A stretch of DNA of 32,628 bases from JBCBKP01 sp038746265. Lineage in GTDB: Bacteria > Planctomycetota > Phycisphaerae > Phycisphaerales > UBA1924. The stretch spans positions 1 through 32,628 of the forward strand of contig JBCDKU010000023.1 in NCBI GenBank assembly GCA_038746265.1. Reading direction: 5' to 3'. Position 1 is the first letter of the stretch; every line of letters starts with the position of its first letter. Below are positions 15,896 to 24,076 of the stretch, piece after piece. Under the pieces are notes generated by a model. That model made no database searches. It saw nothing but the letters and a program-made list of their open reading frames with translations, and was not told the origin of the DNA. Position numbers and translations under genes: made by a program.

Positions 15896-17887
15896 TCAGT
15901 CGTCGCTGGAGGCCGTCCGGTCGCCCACGATGCCGTCCGTCGGGCTGAAGCGCGGATCGATCGTCAGGTCACGCTGGTCGGCCGGGATGACGCCCATCTG
16001 CAGGCGGCTGGCGTGCACGCGCGAGCGGTGCACGGTGTGCGTCTGCTTCGTGAAGTCCTCGGCCTTGGCGAGGTACGGGTTGTCGAGGTACGTCTGCGGG
16101 TTGCGGTCCACGAGCGGGAACCACGTGGACTGGATGTGGACCATGATCCGGTGGCCCTTCTTGAACGTGTGGAAGGTGTCCTGCAGCGGCAGCTCGACCT
16201 TCGTGATCTCGTTCGGCGTGAAGGGCTTGGGCTCCGAGGGCGACTCGCGGAAACGTCCGCGGATGACCTCGGAGCGGACCATGTAGTGCGAGCCCGCGGT
16301 CGGGTTGCCGGGCGTCGCGGCGGGGGTGTTCGGCGTGTCGCCCGGCTGCACGTCGATCACCTTGACGACCCAGTCGGCGGCCGAGCCGGTCGTCGAGACC
16401 CACAGGTCGGCGAGGATCTCGCCCGCGATCGTGACATCCTCCTCGAGCACGTCGGTCTGGTAGACGAGCACGTCTGGCCGGCGCGAGGCGAATCGCTGAT
16501 CCTCGGTCATGTAGGTCGCGACCATGCCGATCGAGACGGTCTCGGTGTAGGGCACGGGCGCATCGGGGTCGGAGACGAAGCTGTCGCGCGAGTCGGGCGA
16601 GTCGCTGACGCGGGGCTGGGTCCAGCCGAGCTTGCCGCCGTCATGCATGTAGAGCGAGCGGGTCTGGGCGCTCGCCGGGGGCCACTCGCTGAAGTTGTGC
16701 CAGTAGTTGCGGCCCGTCTCGTACATTGTCGCCTCGGCGACCTCGGGCTTGTCACCCTTGCCCTTGAGGTGATGCTTGAACCAGGGCTGCTCGATGAACG
16801 TGCGGTAGTACTCGCTGACGTCGGGCGCGAAGTACTGGTCGCCCAGCTGCTCGCCCGAGCTGCGGGCCCAGCCGCCGTGGCGCCAGGGGCCCATGACGAT
16901 CTTGTTGTTGACGAGCGGGTTGTTGCGCTCGGACGAGGCGTAGATCTTGAGCGGGCCGTAGAGGTCCTCGGCGTCGAACCAGCCGCCGACGGTGAGGACG
17001 TTGGGGCTGACGTTCTTGAGGTGCGGGACGATGTTGCGGGACTGCCAGAACTCGTCGTAGTTGGGGTGGGCGATGATCTGGTTCCAGAAGTCCACCTGCT
17101 GCCCGACGTAGGCGTCGGTGCGGAGCGTCTCGAGCTCGCCCACGTGATTCAGGTAGAAGTCGTAGCCGTCAACGGTGGGGTAGGTGAACGGGCGCGGGGC
17201 GCGGGTCTGGGTCGGGCCCTCGCGGGGGAGACCGAACGAACTGAGGAAGTTGAACCCGTGCGGCAGGAAGAGTGCGCCGTGGTGGTGGAAGTCGTCGTAC
17301 CACCAGTCGGCGATCGGCGCCTGCGGGCTGACCGCGACGAGCGCGGGATGGTGATCGATCATGCTGGCGGCGGAGTAGAAGCCCGGGTAGCTGATGCCGG
17401 TCAGGCCCGCCTTGTTGTTGTGGTTCTGGACGTTGGCGAGCAGCCACTCGAGCGTGTCGTAGGTGTCGGAGGACTCGTCGATGTCGGTGGGGGAGTTCTT
17501 CTGCGGGACGTGGGGCGTCATGTTGACGAACGTGCCCTCGGACATGTTCTTCCCGCGGACGTCCTGGTAGATGAAGATGTACCCCTCTGCTGCGTAGGCG
17601 GGGTGCGGGCCCAAGTAGCTCGGGAAGGCGTTCTCGCCGTAGGGGCGGATGGTGTAGGGGGTCCTCTTCATCATGAAGGGGTACGTCTCGGAGCGGTCCT
17701 TGGGCTCGTAGATCGAGGTGTAGAGCCGCACGCCGTCCCGCATCGGGATGTAGACCTCGCGCTTGGTGTAGTTCTCGGCGATCCACTGCGCGTCCACGTC
17801 GGCGGGGTCGATGTCCGACAGCTGCGCGAGGGGCGCGGTCGTCGCGAGGGCGAGGGAGGACGCGAGAACGGTACGCGTGAGGTCCAT
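15896..17887 (-). CDS. Secreted CocE/NonD-family serine hydrolase (X-Pro dipeptidyl-peptidase S15-like)
   Basis: A 663-residue exported alpha/beta hydrolase. The N terminus (1-21) is a signal peptide with likely cleavage near APLA. The family opening VYIPMRDGVRLYTSIYEP is at about 45-62. The catalytic triad can be placed at Ser166 (GISYPG), Asp305 (GGWFDAEDLYG) and His337 (GPWRHGGW). The C-terminal half is the jelly-roll domain of CocE/S15 enzymes (PDVLVYQTDVLEEDVTIAGE; later MVHIQSTWFPLVDRNPQTY). Family members cleave X-Pro dipeptides, acylated beta-lactams or esters; the exact substrate is unknown, but a peptidase role fits the adjacent exopeptidase and propeller genes. GGAG lies eight bases before the ATG. 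It follows the BNR gene on the same strand by 100 bases, with a terminator-like hairpin between. Confidence 0.93.
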   Translation of the reverse strand: MDLTRTVLASSLALATTAPLAQLSDIDPADVDAQWIAENYTKREVYIPMRDGVRLYTSIYEPKDRSETYPFMMKRTPYTIRPYGENAFPSYLGPHPAYAAEGYIFIYQDVRGKNMSEGTFVNMTPHVPQKNSPTDIDESSDTYDTLEWLLANVQNHNNKAGLTGISYPGFYSAASMIDHHPALVAVSPQAPIADWWYDDFHHHGALFLPHGFNFLSSFGLPREGPTQTRAPRPFTYPTVDGYDFYLNHVGELETLRTDAYVGQQVDFWNQIIAHPNYDEFWQSRNIVPHLKNVSPNVLTVGGWFDAEDLYGPLKIYASSERNNPLVNNKIVMGPWRHGGWARSSGEQLGDQYFAPDVSEYYRTFIEQPWFKHHLKGKGDKPEVAEATMYETGRNYWHNFSEWPPASAQTRSLYMHDGGKLGWTQPRVSDSPDSRDSFVSDPDAPVPYTETVSIGMVATYMTEDQRFASRRPDVLVYQTDVLEEDVTIAGEILADLWVSTTGSAADWVVKVIDVQPGDTPNTPAATPGNPTAGSHYMVRSEVIRGRFRESPSEPKPFTPNEITKVELPLQDTFHTFKKGHRIMVHIQSTWFPLVDRNPQTYLDNPYLAKAEDFTKQTHTVHRSRVHASRLQMGVIPADQRDLTIDPRFSPTDGIVGDRTASSDD

Positions 17888-17938
17888 GAACGGATCTCCA
17901 TCTGTGGGGTGCTGTTTGTGTTCGTGCCGCGGAAGCGA

Positions 17939-17964
17939 CGCGGGGCGCCGTTCGACGCCCCGCG
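17939..17964 (-). terminator. GC-rich hairpin downstream of the BNR gene
   Basis: A perfect 9-bp stem (CGCGGGGCG at 17939-17947 with CGCCCCGCG at 17956-17964) encloses an eight-base loop, starting 24 bases after the BNR stop codon. No U-tract follows, so an intrinsic terminator is likely but not certain; it may attenuate read-through into the CocE gene. Confidence 0.5.
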
Positions 17965-17987
17965 CGGGATTCAGGGTTGGTCAGGTC

Positions 17988-20900
17988 TTAGCGGCGGATC
18001 AGGCCGTCGTCGCCGCCCTCTTCCTCCTCGCCGAAGGTCTCTTCGGAGAGGAACGAATCGGTGGCGAAGACCTGCTCGCCCATCTCCGGGTCGTTCTCGA
18101 CCACGAGCGGGCGGCTGATGGTGTAGGGGCCGGCGGTCATCACGACGCGGTAGGTGCCGGGCTCGACGAGCGGGCCGAAGCGGCGGAAGCGGTTGTCGTT
18201 TTGGCCCGCGGGCGGGTCCTTGCGGAGGTTCCACTCGACCTTGTGCAGGCCGGCCGAGCCCTCGGCGTCGAGGGCCTTGACGAGCTTGCCGTTGATGTCG
18301 TGAATCTCGATCGAGATGTCCTGCTGCGACGAGCCGAGGTTGTAGAAGATCTCGGCGTTGCCGTCCGGGTTGTCGCCCGCGAAGTAGCGGGTGCCCGAGC
18401 CGCGGCTGGGCTCGGAGCGCCAGCGGTAGACGGTGTTGGGCTCGAAGAGGAACGCGTCGGCGTTGCGGGCCGGGCCGGTCATCTGGCGGAGCGAGGTGAC
18501 GTCGAGGGCCCAGAAGCTGCGGCCGTGGGTGCCGAGCACGATGTCGCCCATCGTCTCGTGCTGCGCGATGTCGTGGATCGCGACGGTCGGCAGGTTGTTG
18601 TGGAACTTGGTCCAGGTTGTGCCGCGGTCGATCGAGACGTAGAGGCCGAACTCGGTACCGAGGTAGAGCAGATCCTCGTTCTCGAGGTCCTCGCGGAGCA
18701 CGCGGGTGGTGACCTCGGGGAGGTTGTCGGTCAGCGACATCCACGACTGGCCCGCGTCGTCCGACATGAAGACGTACGCGGCGTCGTCATCGGCGTAGTG
18801 ACCGTCCATCACGACGTAGACACGGTCCTCGTCGAACTTCGACCACTCGATCGACTGCACGCGGCGCGGGCCGGGCAGCATCGAGGAGAGCGTGTCGCCC
18901 TTGCCGGAGGACGCGCCGTTCGCGCCCTCGCGGGCACCGGTGAACGGGGCGCTGAACCCGACGTCGGCGGAGCTGAGCTCGCCGGTGAGGGTGTCGCCGT
19001 CGATCTCGCCCTTGACGGTGAGCACGCCGAAGCCCGCATCGAGCTCGATGGTGAAGCTGTTGTTGTCCTCATCGATCTGGACCGGGGCCTCCTCGGCGCC
19101 CTCGATGAACGCGGCGTCCACCTTGGCGGCGTACGAGCCGTCGTCCTTGCGGATCATCTCGACGATGATCTCGCCCGGGGCCTGCTCCGACTGGATCTCG
19201 AGCACCCAGACGCCCGCGATCGGGTCGTCCGAGGACGCCGGAGCGTTGCTCGAAGCCTGCGCCGACGCGCGCGCCTGGGCACGGCGGCTCGGCTGCGCCT
19301 GCGCCCGATCGCTGTTCGAGCGCTCGCTGGTGGCCGCGGCGGCGTTGCCCGAACGGCCCTGGCTGAGTTTCTCGGCGCCCTTCTCGAGCTCGCTGCGGTC
19401 GAGGACGTCGTCCTCGTTCACGTCGAGCACGGGGAAGATCCACTGCATCTGCTCCGGGACCTCGGACTTCTGCAGCTTGCCGTCCCGGTTGCGGTCCATG
19501 CGGCGGACCATCTGCTGGATGCGGCTCTGACCCGCCCGCGCCGGCTGGGCGCTGAGCGAATCGGTGCCGTCATCGATGAAGCTCTCGTCCTCGTCCAGCG
19601 AGGCGGGACGGTCGAGGTCAAAGAACTCGAACAGGTCGAACTCTTCGTCGCTCTGGACCTCGTTCTGAGCCTTGTTCTGCGTCTCGGCCGCCGGTGCCGG
19701 GCTGCCCGCGGCGCGGGGGCCGTCCTCGGCGTCCTCGTTGAACGCGCTCTCGTCGTACGGGAAGACGATGTTGGTCCACTCCTTGCCGCCGTCAGCAGTC
19801 ACCCAGAGCGAGCCGTCATCGGTGCCGACCATGATGTGGTTGGCGTTCAGCGGCGACTCATCGAGGGCCGTGCCCGCGCCGCGGCGGGTGCGGGTGATCT
19901 CGGGGCTGATCTTCTCCATGTTCTCGCCCTCGTCGAGCGAGCGGAAGACGTGGTTGCCAGCCGAGTAGTAGATGCCGCCGTTGTGGTGGCTCAGGAGGAA
20001 CGGGGTCTTCCAGTTCCAGCGGTAGCGGTCCTCGCCGCGCTCGGCGCGGGGCCGCATGCTGCGGCGGGCACCGGTGCGGAAGTTGACCGAGTAGACGTTG
20101 CCGTTCTGCGACGCGCCGTAGACGTGGTCGGGGTCCTCGGGATCGACCATGACGATGAAGCCGTCGCCGCCGCCCACGCGGAACCAGTCGCTGTTGACCG
20201 GGCCCTCGTTGGAGCGCGTGCGGTTCGGGGCACCCCAGGTGCCGTTGTCCTGGAGGCCGCCGTAGACGTTGTAGAGCGGGCGGTTATCGACCTGGACGTG
20301 GTAGAACTGGCCGATCGCGACGTGGTTGTGGTGGTCCCACTGCTTGCCGCGGTCGTAAGTGATGTACAGGCCGCCGTCGTTGCCGAGCATCAGGTGCTTG
20401 CCGTTGCTGGGGTTGATCCAGAGGCTGTGGTGGTCCACGTGGACCTCGCCCGGGATGCCGTCACCCGACCAGGTCTCGCCGCCGTCCTCGGAGCGCCACA
20501 GGCTCGTACCCGCCATCCACATGTAGTTGGGATCGGTGTGATCCTGGATGACCTTCGAGTAGTACATCGCGCGGGGGTTGTTGGAGTTGATCCGCTTCCA
20601 CGTGCGGCCCTTGTCGGTGGACTTGAACAGGCCGCCCGTCTCGAAGCCGTCCGGGCCCTGGTAGTCCTGGATGTTCGCGACCTGACCATCGATGCGGGTC
20701 TGGAAGGGGCGGTAGTCCTCGTCGGGGTTCTCGGCGAGTTCGACTTCCATCTCCATCTTCTCGCCGTCACGCATGACGGTGACCTCGATGGTGTCGCCGA
20801 CCTCCTTGGTGAAGGTCAGGCGCTGGAAGTCGTCGTTGTCGGCGACCACCTCGCCGCCGATGGCGATGATGGTGTCGCCGCGCTGGATGCCGTTCTCCGA

Positions 20901-21872
20901 GGCGGGGCTGTCGTCATCGACGCGGAAGATCTGGGTGCCGACGTCCACGCCGCGGTCGCTGGTCGTGACGCCGAGCCAGCCCATGTTCTCCATGCCCATG
21001 CCCTGGCGCTCGGTATCGACGACCGCGAAGACCACGTCGGTGTCGAAGCGCGACCACCAGAAGCCGACACGGCCCATGTCCACGGTCGGCAGGCCCGAGG
21101 TCACGGGCGTCCAGCTGTCGCCGCCGTCGGTCGAACGCCAGATGCCCGAGCCCGGGCCGGTGCGGCGCCACGGGTCGTTGGTGTCGAACTCGTCGCGGCG
21201 ACGGTCCCACATCGCGGCGAGCATCACGTTCGGGTTGTCCGGGTCCATCACGATGTCGATGCAGCCCGTGTTCTCGTCCACGTACAGGACCTGGTCCCAC
21301 GACTCGCCGCCGTCGGTGGTCTTGTAGATGCCGCGTTCCTCGTTCGGGCCCCACAGGCGGCCCAGCGCGCCGACGAGCACGGTGTCCGAATCCTCGGGGT
21401 GGATCACGAGGGCACCGGTCTGGAAGGACTCGGTCAGGCCCATGTTCTTGAAGGTCTTGCCGCCGTCGGTGGACTTGTAGACGCCGTCGCCGAACGACGT
21501 GCTGTTGCGCGGGTTCTCCTCGCCCGTGCCGACCCAGACGATGTCGGGGTCGCCCTGGAAGACGTCGATGTCGCCGATCGCGACGGTGGACTGGTCATCG
21601 AACTGGTGCTCGAAGCTGTAGCCGTTGTTGGTGGTCTTGAGCAGACCGCCCGAGGCCGTCGCGACATAGAACGTGCCGGGGTCGGCCTCGTAGATCGCCA
21701 TGTCCACGATGCGGCCGCCCATATTCGACGGGCCGATCTCGCGCCAGTCGTAGAGCTCCGCCCAGTCCGGGTTCAGCGCCGGCTCGGCCGACTGCCCGAG
21801 GACCGGACCAGCCGCGATCGCGACCGCCGCGCCCGCGAGGACGAACATGCTTCCCGCTCGATTCAGTTTCAT
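17988..21872 (-). CDS. Secreted sortilin/BNR-type beta-propeller protein with PDZ, EF-hand and lipocalin-like insertions
   Basis: A 1294-residue exported protein. The signal peptide is about 1-27 (ends VLGQ). The frame is built of BNR/Vps10-type propeller blades with repeated Asp boxes such as KSTDGGKTF, KTTDGGESW and RSTDGGDSW. Extra modules are inserted: a PDZ-like domain at about 296-380 (MGWLGV, then SPASENGIQRGDTIIAIGG); after an acidic linker, two EF-hand loops at 793-804 (DRNRDGKLQKSE) and 817-828 (DVNEDDVLDRSE); then a Ser/Ala/Arg-rich linker and a beta-rich, lipocalin-like domain at about 883-980 (IAGVWVLEIQ). The propeller resumes near 990; a FlgD-like beta domain lies at 1183-1255 and the tail is acidic. 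The ATG at 21872 precedes a good signal peptide and follows AAGGG. No enzyme active site is visible; protein or peptide binding is inferred. Confidence 0.92.
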   Translation of the reverse strand: MKLNRAGSMFVLAGAAVAIAAGPVLGQSAEPALNPDWAELYDWREIGPSNMGGRIVDMAIYEADPGTFYVATASGGLLKTTNNGYSFEHQFDDQSTVAIGDIDVFQGDPDIVWVGTGEENPRNSTSFGDGVYKSTDGGKTFKNMGLTESFQTGALVIHPEDSDTVLVGALGRLWGPNEERGIYKTTDGGESWDQVLYVDENTGCIDIVMDPDNPNVMLAAMWDRRRDEFDTNDPWRRTGPGSGIWRSTDGGDSWTPVTSGLPTVDMGRVGFWWSRFDTDVVFAVVDTERQGMGMENMGWLGVTTSDRGVDVGTQIFRVDDDSPASENGIQRGDTIIAIGGEVVADNDDFQRLTFTKEVGDTIEVTVMRDGEKMEMEVELAENPDEDYRPFQTRIDGQVANIQDYQGPDGFETGGLFKSTDKGRTWKRINSNNPRAMYYSKVIQDHTDPNYMWMAGTSLWRSEDGGETWSGDGIPGEVHVDHHSLWINPSNGKHLMLGNDGGLYITYDRGKQWDHHNHVAIGQFYHVQVDNRPLYNVYGGLQDNGTWGAPNRTRSNEGPVNSDWFRVGGGDGFIVMVDPEDPDHVYGASQNGNVYSVNFRTGARRSMRPRAERGEDRYRWNWKTPFLLSHHNGGIYYSAGNHVFRSLDEGENMEKISPEITRTRRGAGTALDESPLNANHIMVGTDDGSLWVTADGGKEWTNIVFPYDESAFNEDAEDGPRAAGSPAPAAETQNKAQNEVQSDEEFDLFEFFDLDRPASLDEDESFIDDGTDSLSAQPARAGQSRIQQMVRRMDRNRDGKLQKSEVPEQMQWIFPVLDVNEDDVLDRSELEKGAEKLSQGRSGNAAAATSERSNSDRAQAQPSRRAQARASAQASSNAPASSDDPIAGVWVLEIQSEQAPGEIIVEMIRKDDGSYAAKVDAAFIEGAEEAPVQIDEDNNSFTIELDAGFGVLTVKGEIDGDTLTGELSSADVGFSAPFTGAREGANGASSGKGDTLSSMLPGPRRVQSIEWSKFDEDRVYVVMDGHYADDDAAYVFMSDDAGQSWMSLTDNLPEVTTRVLREDLENEDLLYLGTEFGLYVSIDRGTTWTKFHNNLPTVAIHDIAQHETMGDIVLGTHGRSFWALDVTSLRQMTGPARNADAFLFEPNTVYRWRSEPSRGSGTRYFAGDNPDGNAEIFYNLGSSQQDISIEIHDINGKLVKALDAEGSAGLHKVEWNLRKDPPAGQNDNRFRRFGPLVEPGTYRVVMTAGPYTISRPLVVENDPEMGEQVFATDSFLSEETFGEEEEGGDDGLIRR

Positions 21873-21965
21873 GATGCACCCTTTTCCCGTATGGCCCGCG
21901 GCCGCGGCGGAATGGGCGCTCATGCCCCTCGATCCGTCGCCGGTCTCGCGTGTCGTCGTCGGTCC

Positions 21966-21981
21966 CGGGCCTCCTGGCCCG
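21966..21981 (-). other. Short hairpin in the leader of the BNR gene
   Basis: CGGGCC and GGCCCG form a perfect 6-bp stem around TCCT, about 95 bases upstream of the BNR start and downstream of the proposed promoter. It may be a leader structure or a weak terminator for the prepilin-like gene; nothing decides between them. The rest of the 250-base gap 21873-22122 shows no gene. Confidence 0.3.
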
Positions 21982-22037
21982 AGCCGCGGGGCACGGACGG
22001 ACCGATCACGGCCCGGCATGCCTCCGCCTCTGCCCAT

Positions 22038-22066
22038 GGGATAACGTATCCTCGAGCGATCGTCAA
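22038..22066 (-). promoter_or_regulatory. Sigma70-like promoter for the BNR gene
   Basis: On the minus strand TTGACG (22061-22066) is followed after exactly 17 bases by TATCCC (22038-22043). The -35 matches the consensus at five of six positions, the -10 at three of six. It faces the BNR gene and would give a leader of about 160 bases. The patch is AT-richer than its surroundings. Confidence 0.4.
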
Positions 22067-22122
22067 GGGTTCCGCCTCATTTCAGGGCGATGGCAGGGTG
22101 AGTTCCGAGCGTTTGGGGCGGC

Positions 22123-23085
22123 TTACTGGTACCGCGGGTGATCCGGGCGCCAGTTCGGATCCGAAAGCCGGGCGGCTCGGTCCGACCAGCGGGTGGCGTC
22201 GAGGAAGTCATCCGGCGAGAGCCGATCGGCGCTGCCGTCGAGAAGCCCGACAACACCCTGGCCGGCGTGCCGCGCGTGGATGTAGCCGTAGTCCTCGGGC
22301 GTGTTGAGGGACGTTGGTGGCGTTGTCGAGTCTCCGGCTGCTCGCAGAGCCAGTTGTTCTTGGTACTCGGCTCCCAGCCTCGGCAATTCAACTCGGAGTC
22401 CGCCTTCGATCGCGAACGTCGTACCGGGCTCGACGTATCGGGCCGGAGCAAAGACGATCTGGCCGCTGGGATTGACGGCGTTATCAACACGCAGCAGCGT
22501 GTTCCCGGCGCTGGGATGCAGGGGGTTGGCGGTCGTGTTCCCGGTCAGGATGTTGAAATCAGAGGCGTTGACCTTGTAGTTGCCTCCGACAAAATCAACG
22601 TTGTAGCCAAAGGACGGAATCACACTGACGAGATATTGAAAGGTGTAGTCTTCACCGCCCGGTGGGGATGATCGGATCGCGTCTTCAACCGCTTCGGCAC
22701 CGGCGTTCACATGCGATGCTCCCGCCCATCCATAATCGAAGTAGGGGGCCAGCCGGTAGGTCCACCGCTCCACAAGGAGGATGTCGCGATGCTCGATGCC
22801 AAACTCGTCAACGATCGTGTTTCGCCGCCCGTTGGTTTCGCCGACGATAAATCCCGGCAGCGTGAAACCGCTGTGATCATCGGTATAGAGCGTGTAGCCC
22901 GTCATCAGAGAGCGGGCGGCGGCCATGGCACGGACGACCTTGGCTTGCTCCCGCGCGGCCGAGAGCGCTGGAGCGAGGATCGAGATCAGCAGCGCGATGA
23001 TTGCGATGACAACGAGCAGTTCGATCAGCGTGAACGCGCGTCGCAGGTCGTGCCTTTTGGTACGCATGTGTTGCATCCCGTTCAT
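22123..23085 (-). CDS. Prepilin-like protein with H-X9-DG motif
   Basis: A 320-residue pseudopilin-like protein. A basic leader ending RRA precedes FTLIELLVVIAIIALLIS, the prepilin-peptidase site and methylated hydrophobic helix, followed by the SAAREQAKVVRAMAAARSLM helix. The soluble part ends with HAGQGVVGLLDGSADRLS, a clear H-X9-DG motif typical of planctomycete prepilin-like families of largely unknown role. Three in-frame ATGs (23085, 23076, 23067) are possible; the last gives the commonest leader length, but no ribosome-binding site is decisive. The gene is AT-richer than the flanking BNR gene. It follows the dockerin gene by 54 bases on the same strand and could share its transcript. 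Confidence 0.87.
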   Translation of the reverse strand: MNGMQHMRTKRHDLRRAFTLIELLVVIAIIALLISILAPALSAAREQAKVVRAMAAARSLMTGYTLYTDDHSGFTLPGFIVGETNGRRNTIVDEFGIEHRDILLVERWTYRLAPYFDYGWAGASHVNAGAEAVEDAIRSSPPGGEDYTFQYLVSVIPSFGYNVDFVGGNYKVNASDFNILTGNTTANPLHPSAGNTLLRVDNAVNPSGQIVFAPARYVEPGTTFAIEGGLRVELPRLGAEYQEQLALRAAGDSTTPPTSLNTPEDYGYIHARHAGQGVVGLLDGSADRLSPDDFLDATRWSDRAARLSDPNWRPDHPRYQ

Positions 23086-23139
23086 CTACCGTGAGCGTAG
23101 GTTCCGGCTCGGAGTCACAGCCAGTCGCATTCTCGAGGA

Positions 23140-23967
23140 TCAGGGGCATCCGGTGAACGCGTTGATGTACGCGAACAGGTCCGAAATGTTCAGCACACCG
23201 TTGCCATCGAACTCTGCAGACTGGTCGCTTGAAGTGAACGCGTTGATGTACGCGAAAAGGTCCGAGATATTCACCACGCCATCGCCCGAGATGTCTGTCC
23301 GGGTGCACCCGTCGTCCACCGCCTCGCGCACGAACGTATCGATCGTCGCATCGGCGAACGAGGTTGAGGAGAACGGCGGACGGACTTCGATCGAGTACCC
23401 CGACGCATTGCCCGGGAGCGTCCAGCGCAGAAGGACCTCCTGCTGCGCCCCTCCGAACTGCGAGCCGGGCTCGAGACCGTCGTTTCGCAGCACGCGAACC
23501 TCGTCTGCTTCTACTCCGTCAATCGTTACAGGTGCGGTCTCAAGCGGCATCAGGTTCTCGTCTACTGCAACGAACTGAGCACCGTTGAAGAGCGCCTGCA
23601 AGACGATCACCGTCTCGAACCCCTCGCCGAGATCGTAGTTGGGGATATCCACATTGATCTCGACCGGGTTTGCGAACGAGTAAAGGTTGCCACCCGAGGT
23701 CACGAGCGCGAACGGGGAAACGTCGTACACGGTGGGAAGCAAGAAGTCCGACGGGATCGGCACTGGGAAGCCGCCGCCGTTCGGGAGATTCGGCCCGGCG
23801 ACAGAGCTGTACGAACTCCACGCCCAAAAGGTCGAGTTCGTCTCCTGACGCTGCCAACCGAATTCGCTCATGTCGTTGGTAAAGAACTGCGGGTTGTTGA
23901 GATCCTGCGCGAGCGAGGCACTGGCGGTTGCGGCGAGAGCGGTGGCGGCAACGAGACGGAAGTTCAT
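23140..23967 (-). CDS. Secreted protein with C-terminal GC-type dockerin-like module
   Basis: A 275-residue exported protein. The signal peptide (1-20, ends ASLA) is followed by a beta-rich domain of about 195 residues that I do not recognise (FGWQRQETNSTFWAWSSYSS is its opening). The C-terminal module runs from Cys221 to Cys274 and has two Ca-binding dockerin-type loops: DISGDGVVNISDL (225-237) and DGNGVLNISDL (254-264), each followed by FAYINAF, ending TGCP. This matches the dockerin-type tails common on Phycisphaerae exported proteins; the partner they dock to is not established to my knowledge. GGAGGAAAG directly upstream of the ATG is a strong ribosome-binding site, preceded by a small palindrome, CCACG-cat-CGTGG, at 23977-23989. 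Confidence 0.88.
   Translation of the reverse strand: MNFRLVAATALAATASASLAQDLNNPQFFTNDMSEFGWQRQETNSTFWAWSSYSSVAGPNLPNGGGFPVPIPSDFLLPTVYDVSPFALVTSGGNLYSFANPVEINVDIPNYDLGEGFETVIVLQALFNGAQFVAVDENLMPLETAPVTIDGVEADEVRVLRNDGLEPGSQFGGAQQEVLLRWTLPGNASGYSIEVRPPFSSTSFADATIDTFVREAVDDGCTRTDISGDGVVNISDLFAYINAFTSSDQSAEFDGNGVLNISDLFAYINAFTGCP
23153..23314. repeat. Two 81-base tandem units encoding the dockerin duplication
   Basis: Units 23153-23233 and 23234-23314 start with the same 23 bases (beginning GTGAACGCGTTGATGTACGC) and stay similar for about 45 bases before drifting apart. They encode the two 27-residue dockerin repeats. The high nucleotide identity, including third positions, suggests recent duplication or gene conversion rather than ancient divergence. 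Confidence 0.75.
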
Positions 23968-24076
23968 GGCTTTCCTCCACGCATCGTGGTTGTTCTAGCA
24001 GATCATCGCGGCATCCTGGCAGCGATGGAAATGGCGGCCGCCGCTCTCGCGACGACCGACAGGAGCCAGTCCTCTC

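Noticed and set aside
21873..22037. 55-residue N-terminal extension of the large BNR protein
   Set aside because: The extension is Gly/Pro/Arg-rich and would bury a good signal peptide; the ATG at 21872 has a ribosome-binding site.
17811..22307. A 1498-codon open frame on the plus strand opposite the large BNR gene
   Set aside because: It mirrors the BNR and CocE coding sequence, has Ala/Val/Leu/Arg/Asp-biased repetitive composition and no recognisable domain. High GC suppresses stops on the opposite strand.
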